Positions 53,786 to 60,914 of a DNA stretch of 64,000 nt are shown here, piece by piece; the stretch's first letter is position 1, and every line of letters starts with the position of its first letter. The translations under genes were made by a program, and so were the position numbers. The notes under the pieces were generated by a model. That model made no database searches, had not been told where the DNA came from, and worked only from the letters and a program-made list of their open reading frames with translations. Source of the DNA: 2-12-FULL-41-17 sp964562855 (GTDB lineage Bacteria > Patescibacteriota > Microgenomatia > Curtissbacterales > GWA2-41-24); contig CAZLVB010000001.1 in NCBI GenBank assembly GCA_964562855.1, forward strand, positions 1 to 64,000, in the 5' to 3' direction.

Positions 53786-54682
53786 CTATAGTAATTTTCC
53801 GCTTGACTGTTCATATATGGTCTTTATTCCCTGCTCCCAATCGGTGGGTGTAAAGCCTAACTTTTTGATTCTCCCTGTTTTTAAGCCGCCATTAATTGGC
53901 CGTGGGGCCGGAAGTTTCGTTGTCAATATGGAGCCTTTCTTAACGGTTTGCGAATCACCGCCGAATTTATCTATTAGAGATTTTGCGAAATCGTATGGAG
54001 TTGTTATTCCGGGACTTGCTATGTGGAAAATTCCTGATTCATTTTGGTCTAATATTAATTTGGTTGCAGGAGCAAGATCATCGATGAACGTGGGTGTGAA
54101 AAACTGGTCAGAAAACATCGGGAACAAACTTTTTTGGCGATATTTTCTTAAAATTGCCTTCGCAAAATCATCCTTATTTTGGAATCTTCCTCTATAAGGA
54201 TAGGCGATCCTGATAATAATAAAGTCCAGAAGCATCCTTTCAGTCTGCTTCTCCCCCTCCATTTTTGTGATACCGTACCAAGAAATTTTACTAATGTTTT
54301 TGGCTGGTGGGTCTTTCTCATTGTATGGTCCGCTTGTGCCGTCGAATACAAAATCTGTGGATATAGATATTAATTGTCTTTTAAATTTCCGTGCAGATTC
54401 CGCAACATTTTTTACTCCTGCTACATTGATTTTCCAACAAAGGGCACTCTTGTCACCTCGCTGCTTTTCCGCTTCGTCGACATCGGTGAAGGCGGAAAAT
54501 AAAATTAGAGCTTGAAAATTGTTACTCGAAAAAAAATTATTTACTGATTTTTGATCTGTTATATCTACGGGCCATTGACTATGCAGATCTGCCTCTATTA
54601 TCTCGAAATTTTGGCGAGACAGCTGGCAAAATCTCGACCCAACCATCGATGAAGAACCAATAACCGCCAGGGTCGTTTTCAT
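53786..54682 (-). CDS. rfbD: dTDP-4-dehydrorhamnose reductase
   Basis: The ATG at 54682 gives 298 residues and a 4-base overlap with rfbB; an upstream start at 54745 would overlap by 67 bases. LAVIGSSSMVGSRF is a degenerate cofactor loop (the usual GxxGQLG is changed). SAFTDVDEAE, STDFVFDGTSGPYNEKD and WYGITKMEGE (YxxxK) are RmlD hallmarks. RPINGGLKTGRIKKLGF closes the substrate side. It reduces the keto sugar to dTDP-rhamnose. rfbC is not in the window, so the pathway is incomplete here. Confidence 0.9.
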   Translation of the reverse strand: MKTTLAVIGSSSMVGSRFCQLSRQNFEIIEADLHSQWPVDITDQKSVNNFFSSNNFQALILFSAFTDVDEAEKQRGDKSALCWKINVAGVKNVAESARKFKRQLISISTDFVFDGTSGPYNEKDPPAKNISKISWYGITKMEGEKQTERMLLDFIIIRIAYPYRGRFQNKDDFAKAILRKYRQKSLFPMFSDQFFTPTFIDDLAPATKLILDQNESGIFHIASPGITTPYDFAKSLIDKFGGDSQTVKKGSILTTKLPAPRPINGGLKTGRIKKLGFTPTDWEQGIKTIYEQSSGKLL

Positions 54683-55689
54683 CTTGTAACATATTGTTTT
54701 TGATAATAGTCCTGAAATGATCTGTCCTTGAGCTTTTTCCACCAATTCTCATTATTTTTATACCATTCAACGGTTAATCTTAGTGCTTTATCGAAATCAT
54801 ATTTTTGTGACCATCCAAGTTCTTTCTTTATTTTTGAAGCGTCTATAGCATATCGTCTATCGTGACCCGGACGGTCTTTAACGTATTCAATCATCTTCTT
54901 ATCTTGACCTAAAACTTCTAAGATTTTTTTTACGACCTCTAAGTTGGCAATATCACTATCAGTTCCGATAAGATAAGTTTCTCCAACTTTACCTTTTTGT
55001 AAAACTGTCTCGATGGCGCGTGCGTGATCTTCGACATAAAGCCAGTCGCGCACGTACAAGCCATCCCCATAAACAGGAACTTTTTTGCCTTCCAAAATAT
55101 TGGTGATTGCCAGCGATATTAGTTTTTCCGGATATTGATACGGACCAAAGTTGTCCGCACAGTTTGTGATTGTAATCGGCAAACCAAAAGTAACATAGTA
55201 GGCCCTGACTAAATGATCTGCTGCGGCCTTAGAAGCAGAATAGGGGCTTCTTGGGTTGTAAGGAGTATCTTCTGTAAATCTTTGAGCTGATTCCAGCTCT
55301 AAAGCACCAAAAACTTCATCGGTGGAAATGTGATGAAAGCGTTCAACTTTTTCTTTATATGCAGCTTCAAGCAAAACTTGTGTGCCCAAAACATTGGTTT
55401 TGACAAATATTGAAGGGTCCATAATTGATCTGTCTACATGACTTTCGGCGGCAAAATGGACAACTATATTAACATTCTTCATCGCTTCTTTGACTATCTG
55501 GGCATTGCAGATATCGCCTTTTATAAAAGTGTAATTTGGACTTTTTTCGACATCGGCGAGATTCTCTAAATTACCGGCGTATGTCAAGACATCTAAATTA
55601 ACGATTTCATCATCAGGATGATTTTCCAGCCAGTAGTGGATGAAGTTGGAGCCGATGAAGCCGGCCCCCCCAGTAACAAGTAACTTCAT
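54679..55689 (-). CDS. rfbB: dTDP-glucose 4,6-dehydratase
   Basis: 336 residues; converts dTDP-glucose to the 4-keto-6-deoxy form. LVTGGAGFIGSNFIHYWL at 4-21 binds NAD; AAESHVDRSIMDPSIFV, HISTDEVFG and PYSASKAAADHLVRAYY give the catalytic T-D-E and YxxxK. NCADNFGPYQYPEKLI and YGDGLYVRDWLYVEDH are diagnostic. It sits between rfbA and rfbD with ATGA overlaps on both sides, so the three are one operon. Confidence 0.97.
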   Translation of the reverse strand: MKLLVTGGAGFIGSNFIHYWLENHPDDEIVNLDVLTYAGNLENLADVEKSPNYTFIKGDICNAQIVKEAMKNVNIVVHFAAESHVDRSIMDPSIFVKTNVLGTQVLLEAAYKEKVERFHHISTDEVFGALELESAQRFTEDTPYNPRSPYSASKAAADHLVRAYYVTFGLPITITNCADNFGPYQYPEKLISLAITNILEGKKVPVYGDGLYVRDWLYVEDHARAIETVLQKGKVGETYLIGTDSDIANLEVVKKILEVLGQDKKMIEYVKDRPGHDRRYAIDASKIKKELGWSQKYDFDKALRLTVEWYKNNENWWKKLKDRSFQDYYQKQYVTR

Positions 55690-56417
55690 TTTTCTTTCCT
55701 GATCTCTTCGGCTACCTGAAGGTTGGCACGCAGTAGCTCATCAAACGAAGTTCCGGCATCAACCCACCAAGTATTGAGCATTTTGCAAATCATTGTTCCT
55801 TCAGAAACATAAAAATTATTAAGATCGGTGACTTCCAACTCTCCTCTGCCAGATGGTTTTTGCTTTTTAATAAAATCAAAAACCCGCCCGTCATACATAT
55901 AGATTCCTGTCTGGCCTATGTCGCTTTTAGGCTTTTGCGGCTTCTCTTCAATCGAAACCACTTTGCCACCTTTAACCTCTATTACGCCATATTGCTTACT
56001 GGCAGTAGACATGTGTTTACCGTAAACAACGGCACCTTTTTCTACTTTTTCAAATTCCTCAACATCTTTTTGAAGCGACTGGGTAAAAATGTTGTCACCA
56101 AGAATTACCAGTAGTTTACCTGTATCTGCAAAATCTTGCGCTAAATTTATTGCCTGGGCAATGCCTCCTGCATCTTCCTGAATTTCGTAAGAGAGTTTAA
56201 GACCAAAGTCCTTGCCGGATCTTAATAGATTAATAAAAGCTCCGCTGTGGCTAGGGCCGGTAATTACAAGTACGTCCCTGATGCCCGCTTTAGCCATCGC
56301 CTCGAGCGGATAAAAAATCATCGGCTTGTTATAAATTGGGAGAAGATGCTTATTGGTAACCCAAGTCAAGGGACGAAGACGGGTAGCATTGCCGCCAGCT
56401 AAAATAACGCCTTTCAT
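55686..56417 (-). CDS. rfbA: Glucose-1-phosphate thymidylyltransferase
   Basis: 243 residues; makes dTDP-glucose. ILAGGNATRLRPLTWVTNKH at 5-24 is the nucleotide-binding signature (GG..TRL.P.T) and NKPMIFYPLEAM follows. VILGDNIF holds the metal aspartate, IEEKPQKPKSD the sugar site and WVDAGTSFDELL the end motif. About 40 residues shorter than the classical RmlA, as in the short archaeal and Gram-positive form. First gene of the rfb set, with a promoter-like TATAAT upstream. Confidence 0.93.
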   Translation of the reverse strand: MKGVILAGGNATRLRPLTWVTNKHLLPIYNKPMIFYPLEAMAKAGIRDVLVITGPSHSGAFINLLRSGKDFGLKLSYEIQEDAGGIAQAINLAQDFADTGKLLVILGDNIFTQSLQKDVEEFEKVEKGAVVYGKHMSTASKQYGVIEVKGGKVVSIEEKPQKPKSDIGQTGIYMYDGRVFDFIKKQKPSGRGELEVTDLNNFYVSEGTMICKMLNTWWVDAGTSFDELLRANLQVAEEIRKEK

Positions 56418-56432
56418 TATATTTATTTGCTA

Positions 56433-56462
56433 ATTATACAAGAGAAAAGACTGTCTCTTCAA
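56433..56462 (-). promoter_or_regulatory. Candidate promoter for rfbABD
   Basis: TTGAAG (56462-56457) and TATAAT (56438-56433) with 18 bases between. The predicted start leaves a leader of about 9 bases before rfbA, with no Shine-Dalgarno. The 55-base gap is the longest in the nucleotide-sugar block and follows the stop of the EEP gene. Confidence 0.5.
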
Positions 56463-56472
56463 AATTGGACCT

Positions 56473-57162
56473 TTAAACTTCAACAAGCACCGAGATTGGT
56501 AGATGATCAGAAGCTCTTGAGTTTTCAACATCGAAAGAGCTTGTTTTTAGATCTTTTGTCGTAAATATGTAGTCTAACCTCGTATCGACAGACTGAGGAT
56601 TACATACCATACATCCGGCAGGGTAAATACTCCAGGTCGGTTGTGATAAAGGATCTGAATCATTAAGAACTTTTTTAACTTTTTTTATAACTTTACTTTG
56701 AGGTGTCGCGTTAAAATCACCCATCAAGATTGCATTTTTGTTTGGTATATGTTTAAGGAGATTTATTACTTGTTCATCTTGCTCGTCCAAATGTTTTTGA
56801 TGAGTGTGGATAAGATGTGTGCTAAATATATGCAGCGCTTTATCCTCAAACTGAATGTCAGCCCTAATAGCTGCCCGAGGATTGTTCTTTGAGAGGATAT
56901 AGGTTTCGGTTTCAAAAATTTTGTATTTACTAAAGATTGCTGGCCCATCGTTATATACTTTTCCACGCCAAGTATGCTCAACTGGCGCAAAAATATGATA
57001 ATAGCTCAATTTCTCAAGGGAACTGACGATATTTCTTTTAGGATCATCAGGCACTACTTCCTGTAAACCAATTATGTCTGCATTTGATGTTTTTAGAAAA
57101 TCAACAACTTGATCGAATTTTCCATTAATCCAGATATTCCAGGAAAGAATTTTCAGCTGCAT
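56473..57162 (-). CDS. Endonuclease/exonuclease/phosphatase (EEP) family protein
   Basis: 229 residues. LSWNIWINGKF with the first Asn, IIGLQEVVPDDP with the metal Glu, STHLIHTHQKHLDEQ, LMGDFNATP and SDHLPISVLVEV in order are the complete EEP active-site set. No signal peptide or membrane segment is present, so it is cytoplasmic. The family includes DNA repair nucleases, phosphodiesterases and phosphatases; neither sequence nor neighbours decide which. It lies 10 bases from galE. Confidence 0.87.
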   Translation of the reverse strand: MQLKILSWNIWINGKFDQVVDFLKTSNADIIGLQEVVPDDPKRNIVSSLEKLSYYHIFAPVEHTWRGKVYNDGPAIFSKYKIFETETYILSKNNPRAAIRADIQFEDKALHIFSTHLIHTHQKHLDEQDEQVINLLKHIPNKNAILMGDFNATPQSKVIKKVKKVLNDSDPLSQPTWSIYPAGCMVCNPQSVDTRLDYIFTTKDLKTSSFDVENSRASDHLPISVLVEV

Positions 57163-57172
57163 AGTTAAGCTT

Positions 57173-58081
57173 TCATTTCCGATAAAAATCGATTGTTCTT
57201 TTCAAGCCCTCGGTAAGATCTACTTTGGCTTTCCAGCCGACAGCTTTTTGGAGTTTTTTACTTGAGGCATAATTGGCGGCAACATCACCGGGCCTTTTTC
57301 CAAGATCATCAATCGGGACCTTATAGCCGACGATTTCGAAAATCTGATCAACTACATCTTTTACTTTAATACCTTTTTCGGTTCCAATATTAAATATGTT
57401 AAATCCCGAAAGATTCAAAACGTCTATATGAGCTTGTGCCAAATCTTCGATATAAATGAAATCGCGTATTTGTTCTCCCTGCCAGTAAAGTGGGATCGAT
57501 TTTTTGGCAAGTGCCCCTTTGATGAAATTTGGGATGGCATGTGTTTCCGGTACATGCCGTTCTCCTGGACCGTATGGATTGAAATAACGCAAAATTATCG
57601 TATCGATCCCGTAAACTGTGTTAAAAGACTGTAAGAACGACTCGATTGACGCTTTACAGGCACCGTATGGATTGTCCGGTCTGACTGGCGCATCTTCTGT
57701 GATTGGCAATTTATCGGGAGTTCCATAAACACAGGCGCTTGATGAAAAGATAATCTTTTTGACACCAACGTCTCTCATACTTTCCAAGAGCGAGACAGTG
57801 CCTATTACGTTATTGTTGCAGTAGCCTATCGGGTCTTCGACCGATTCGGGAACGATGATGAGTCCCGCCATATGAATGACAGCATCTATACCCTTAAGCG
57901 CCTGTTTTGTCTTTTTTCCATCCCCTATGTCAGCAATTTGCAGTTTTGCACGTTTATCCACAAGATCTTTGTACCCCCTTTTAAGGTTATCCAAGACGAC
58001 AACGTCGTGGCCTTTATCAAGAAGCAATCTTGTTACATAAGAGCCGATAAAGCCAGCACCACCGGTAACTAGAACTCGCAT
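57173..58081 (-). CDS. galE: UDP-glucose 4-epimerase-like SDR
   Basis: 302 residues. VLVTGGAGFIGSYVTRLLL at 3-21 binds NAD; FSSSACVYG and PYGACKASIESFL give the S and YxxxK. RYFNPYGPGERHVPETHAIP is the GalE-like substrate loop, and IRDFIYIEDLAQAH and NIGTEKGIKVKDVV follow. It interconverts UDP-glucose and UDP-galactose or the N-acetyl forms. The family holds related 4-epimerases, so the symbol is a best guess. Its stop adjoins tsaB by one base. Confidence 0.82.
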   Translation of the reverse strand: MRVLVTGGAGFIGSYVTRLLLDKGHDVVVLDNLKRGYKDLVDKRAKLQIADIGDGKKTKQALKGIDAVIHMAGLIIVPESVEDPIGYCNNNVIGTVSLLESMRDVGVKKIIFSSSACVYGTPDKLPITEDAPVRPDNPYGACKASIESFLQSFNTVYGIDTIILRYFNPYGPGERHVPETHAIPNFIKGALAKKSIPLYWQGEQIRDFIYIEDLAQAHIDVLNLSGFNIFNIGTEKGIKVKDVVDQIFEIVGYKVPIDDLGKRPGDVAANYASSKKLQKAVGWKAKVDLTEGLKRTIDFYRK

Positions 58082-58401
58082 TAGTCAAATTTACTTTTTT
58101 CGTATTTGGGCAAAACTATTTTACCCTTTTTCCCATTAAGCGGTATGTTAAGAGCATAGGCTAAAGCATTTGCGACAGAAACCCCGACTCTTGTTCCCGT
58201 AAACGAACCAGGGCCAGGATTAACCTCGATAGCTTTTAAATCGGCAAGCGATATTTTTTTCTTTTTTAAAATTTTGACTATCAAAGGCAGCAAAACTTGC
58301 GACCCCGGTTTCTGTTTCTCTACCAGCTGTATGCTGCCGCTTTTGTCGACTAGTTCGACTTTTACTTCTTGTGATTTGGTGGTATCAATTTTAAGAATCA
58401 T
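58081..58401 (-). CDS. tsaB: Short TsaB-like t6A protein
   Basis: 106 residues against about 220 for typical TsaB. MILKIDTTKSQEVKVELVD is the first strand pair of the ASKHA fold and VNPGPGSFTGTRVGVSVANA near 62-81 is the signature of TsaB. The C-terminal half of the fold is missing, ending in a basic tail. It partners TsaD in threonylcarbamoyl transfer, and tsaC and tsaE lie beside it, which supports the role. The ATG has GAGG 7 bases upstream, contributed by the flanking repeat. The frame is intact, so this is a short form rather than a pseudogene. Confidence 0.8.
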   Translation of the reverse strand: MILKIDTTKSQEVKVELVDKSGSIQLVEKQKPGSQVLLPLIVKILKKKKISLADLKAIEVNPGPGSFTGTRVGVSVANALAYALNIPLNGKKGKIVLPKYEKSKFD

Positions 58402-58417
58402 CCTTCGGCCTCACTCT

Positions 58418-58531
58418 TGTCATTCTCGACCTGATCGAGAATCCAGTTTCTGGATTCCTGCGAGTTTACCCTGAATAGATTCCCGCTTTTCCGCCAGAGG
58501 CGGACCCGCCTTTGGCGGGCGCGGGAATGAC
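58418..58531. repeat. Composite palindromic repeat between and into tsaB/tsaC
   Basis: Several foldbacks in a row. TTCTCGA/TCGAGAA lie near 58422-58441 and GAATCCAG/CTGGATTC at 58438-58456. Then ATTCCCGC (58479-58486) pairs with GCGGGAAT (58521-58528) around two inner GC-rich hairpins (CCGCC..GGCGG and CCCGCC..GGCGGG). This GC-rich block differs from the AT-rich surroundings and resembles dispersed repeats read as SRPDRESSFWIP in other frames. It supplies the last codons of tsaC. Confidence 0.8.
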
Positions 58532-59164
58532 GGGGTTTCGCGACATAATCTTAACTGCTCCCTGCCTTAAAATTTTTGGTGGACTGACTGTTGCATCCAC
58601 AACAGTCGATTCGATTCCTTTTTGGCATTCACCAGAAATAGTCATGTCAGCGAGCTCAATAAGTTTAGGGTCAAGATCTTTAAACCTTGTGAGAGGCTTT
58701 TGACCATGAAAGTTGGCGGAAGTACCAATGATCGGGATGCCAATTCGATCTATCATTGATTTTACCAAATTCGAATCAGGCATTCGAAAGCCCATTTTGT
58801 CTTTTGTGATTTGACTTTCAAGAATTACGGTTAACGCTCCGGGCCAATATTTTTTAATTAGCTTTTTGGCAGTCTCACTAATAATTGCCAGTTTTTCTAC
58901 TTGGGTAATATTTGAGACTAAAATCGGGAAGGGCTGATCCCCGGGCGTACCTTTAATTTGATAAATACGATCAACTGCTGTCTGATTATCAAATCGGCAG
59001 CCGATTCCATAAACGGTATCAGTAGGGAAAATGACAACTCCCCCATTCTTCAAGATGGTGGCGGCTTTCTCAAGATCCCTCCCTCTCGCTCCGCTCGAGG
59101 TCAGGATGACAGAAGAGTTTTTTGAAATTTTAAACCCTCCTGTCAATTTTGAAGAGTCTCTCAT
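58466..59164 (-). CDS. tsaC: L-threonylcarbamoyladenylate synthase (YrdC/Sua5 type)
   Basis: 232 residues; makes threonylcarbamoyl-AMP for t6A. VVIFPTDTVYGIG near 43-55, IKGTPGDQPFPILV (T where Arg is usual), WPGALTVILES, RMPD and IIGTSANFHG cover the YrdC active site. The core ends near ILRQGAVKIM. The last 24 residues (SRNPVIPAPAKGG...) come from the palindromic repeat, and residues about 17-30 (SSVILTSSGARGRD) from another repeat. The annotated ATG overlaps tsaE by 35 bases. An in-frame ATT at 59128 has AGGAGG at a 7-base spacing and may be the true start. Confidence 0.9.
   Translation of the reverse strand: MRDSSKLTGGFKISKNSSVILTSSGARGRDLEKAATILKNGGVVIFPTDTVYGIGCRFDNQTAVDRIYQIKGTPGDQPFPILVSNITQVEKLAIISETAKKLIKKYWPGALTVILESQITKDKMGFRMPDSNLVKSMIDRIGIPIIGTSANFHGQKPLTRFKDLDPKLIELADMTISGECQKGIESTVVDATVSPPKILRQGAVKIMSRNPVIPAPAKGGSASGGKAGIYSG
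59085..59112. repeat. GC-rich foldback at the tsaC N-terminus
   Basis: CTCGCTCCGCTCGAGG and flanks, read on the minus strand as a CTCGAG...GAGCGAG foldback, encode LTSSGARGRD upstream of the YrdC core. The wording matches a class of dispersed repeats, and the encoded residues have no counterpart in the family. Confidence 0.5.
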
Positions 59165-59558
59165 TTTCTGAAAGTGATTTTATAGAAATATCGATTCTTT
59201 TTTTGGGCAAAAACTTTTTAATTTTCTCTGCCCATTCAACAGCTACAATAGTGTCAGAGTTGAACAGTTCTTCCAGTCCAAGATTTGTAAAATCATCTGC
59301 TTCTGATCTGTATAAATCCAAATGGTGAAAAGTTAATTTTTTGGCTTGTATCATTATAGGATAGGACCTTAAAATTACAAAAGTCGGAGAAAGAACTCTA
59401 GTTTTTACACCCAGGCTCTTTGCTAATGCCTGAACAAAGATAGTTTTGCCTGCACCTAAATCTCCATACAGGGCGATAGTTTCACCGCCTTTGAGAGTAT
59501 TTGCAATTTTTTTGGCTATCTGGTGTGTTTGATATGCTGATCGAGTTTTAACTTCCAT
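59130..59558 (-). CDS. tsaE: TsaE, t6A ATPase
   Basis: The start at 59558 gives 142 residues beginning MEVKTRSAYQTH. ETIALYGDLGAGKTIFVQAL is the P-loop, TRVLSPTFVILRSY contains the SPTF switch, HHLDLYR and VAVEWAEKI are the remaining TsaE motifs. It drives the TsaB-TsaD complex with ATP. It overlaps VanZ upstream by 43 bases and leads into tsaC. tsaD is not in the window. Confidence 0.93.
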   Translation of the reverse strand: MEVKTRSAYQTHQIAKKIANTLKGGETIALYGDLGAGKTIFVQALAKSLGVKTRVLSPTFVILRSYPIMIQAKKLTFHHLDLYRSEADDFTNLGLEELFNSDTIVAVEWAEKIKKFLPKKRIDISIKSLSENERLFKIDRRV

Positions 59559-59911
59559 ATGATATATGCACAAATATTAGCACCGGTTATGTCAAAACCC
59601 AAATCATATAGAGCCATGTTTCTGCCCGGGACTAGGCTTTGATGATACTCATCTGAAACAGCATAAGCTAAAGTCAGAACGAACGAGACAATATAATTTT
59701 TTTGAGTCGCCCTAAACAATAGAAAGAACAGGATCGCGTATTCTGTTACATGAGCGATTTTCTTTGCGACAAAGTCCCATAAAAAGAATTGGCTCACGGA
59801 AATTTGTGGAATCGATGAAAATATAAAAATTACTACCGCCCATAAAATAACAGGCAGCCATCTTGAGGCTGCCGATTTGGCGTTTATGAGATTTGCAAGT
59901 TGTTTTCTCAA
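59516..59911 (-). CDS. VanZ-family membrane protein
   Basis: 131 residues, four hydrophobic segments. FSSIPQISVSQFF, KKIAHVTEYAILFFLLFRA, AYAVSDEYHQSLVPGR and YDLGFDITGANI are the VanZ motifs, with the conserved H and E..Y in the second helix and DE.HQ...PGR in the loop. In Gram-positives VanZ alters sensitivity to teicoplanin by an unknown route; here the role is unknown and probably envelope-related. It overlaps both neighbours. Confidence 0.88.
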   Translation of the reverse strand: MRKQLANLINAKSAASRWLPVILWAVVIFIFSSIPQISVSQFFLWDFVAKKIAHVTEYAILFFLLFRATQKNYIVSFVLTLAYAVSDEYHQSLVPGRNMALYDLGFDITGANICAYIIWKLKLDQHIKHTR

Positions 59912-60804
59912 TTTATATCTTTGCCCTCTTCTTTGTTATGTTCCTTATTTAAAGTCTTATTGTAAAGGACAAAGAAGCCAATTGACAAACCAATAAGAGT
60001 AACACCGGAGCCGGTTAACATAGCGGCAATTTTTGTTTTAGAAGATCCTTTTTGCTCCTCACTTGAGGTTGACTGTATCGGAGAGGCTTCCGGCGTAGAA
60101 GCCAGTAACAATTGCTCCTCTGTTTTATTCCCTAATACTTGGCTTGGAGTACTAATCGGTGTAGATTTTGCAACTGCTGCCGACGGTTTTGGTGTCGGCG
60201 TCGGGGATTTTGTTGAAGATGTTTGATTCGTGGAAGTTGGAGCAGGAGTTGGTGATGGTGACGGAGTGGGCATAGGTACTTGCTCAAAGGTAAAATTATC
60301 AAAATAAGCAATTGTTTGGGTAGTCGAAGAGAAAGCAGCAACTCCCTTAACTCTTGCTGAGTTGGCAGCATCCGGCGCGATTATAGCTTCGGTTGAGAGT
60401 AACTGATAAGAAGAGTTATTTTCTGTCAGCGTTATTGTTGAATCGTTATGGCTCAATTCTGAACCGCTGCCATTTGATGAAGAGTACCAAGCCACCCGTA
60501 ATAAGATAGATGCAATATTATTATCATTTTTTAAGACGTAGCCAGAAAACGCATATGCTAGCCCTCCCGTTACTGGAATAATTTGATAAATCCATTTTGT
60601 ACTTTGAGTCGAACTTATAAATTTGGCTGCACTACTGCCGTTGTTAACCGGACTTGATGTAACTTGTAGATCACCACCATATTTTGACCAATTATTAATA
60701 CCATCCTCAAAATCCGCATTCGATAAAAGATTAGCAGCAAAAACTGTCTGGTGAAAAAATAGAAAAAGTACAAGAGCAAAAAGATAGGCAACTCTTTTGG
60801 GCAT
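59908..60804 (-). CDS. Surface protein: signal peptide, CBM-like domain, Pro/Thr linker, C-terminal anchor
   Basis: 298 residues. A signal peptide spans about 1-23 (ending VFAAN), then a domain at about 24-175 beginning NLLSNADFEDGINNWSKYGG, the usual opening of carbohydrate-binding modules of the CBM4/9-like jelly-roll type. A low-complexity Pro/Thr/Ser linker (about 178-225) and one membrane helix near 258-281 followed by a charged tail hold it outside the cell. It probably binds a cell-surface glycan. A promoter with TTGACA is close upstream, and the start codon sits inside a perfect hairpin. Confidence 0.8.
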   Translation of the reverse strand: MPKRVAYLFALVLFLFFHQTVFAANLLSNADFEDGINNWSKYGGDLQVTSSPVNNGSSAAKFISSTQSTKWIYQIIPVTGGLAYAFSGYVLKNDNNIASILLRVAWYSSSNGSGSELSHNDSTITLTENNSSYQLLSTEAIIAPDAANSARVKGVAAFSSTTQTIAYFDNFTFEQVPMPTPSPSPTPAPTSTNQTSSTKSPTPTPKPSAAVAKSTPISTPSQVLGNKTEEQLLLASTPEASPIQSTSSEEQKGSSKTKIAAMLTGSGVTLIGLSIGFFVLYNKTLNKEHNKEEGKDIN

Positions 60805-60812
60805 TAGCCCAA

Positions 60813-60841
60813 AAAATATAGTTTTTGGTAAGCTTTGTCAA
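60813..60841 (-). promoter_or_regulatory. Sigma-70-type promoter for the surface protein
   Basis: TTGACA (60841-60836) with an AT box at 60820-60813 (TATATT at 15 or TATTTT at 17 bases). The expected start is within a few bases of the ATG at 60804. Directly after, TTTTGGGC and GCCCAAAA form a perfect hairpin around TAAT, with the start codon overlapping its stem; this could be an operator or a translational control. Confidence 0.6.
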
Positions 60842-60859
60842 TGATCAAGTACTGCAAAC

Positions 60860-60897
60860 AAAAATTCCATTTTTTCGCTATGGCGAGTTTTTGGAAT
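60860..60897 (-). terminator. Terminator after the M23 gene
   Basis: On the minus strand ATTCCA (60897-60892) pairs with TGGAAT (60869-60864) around an inner TCGC/GCGA hairpin, then a run of T. It lies about 20 bases after the stop of the peptidase gene and before the promoter of the surface protein, so it separates the ftsEX unit from the rest. Confidence 0.6.
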
Positions 60898-60914
60898 ATT
60901 TTTTCGCCTTAGAG

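Noticed and set aside
53817..54197. 126-residue plus-strand ORF opposite rfbD
   Set aside because: Antisense to a clear RmlD reading frame; no motif of its own.
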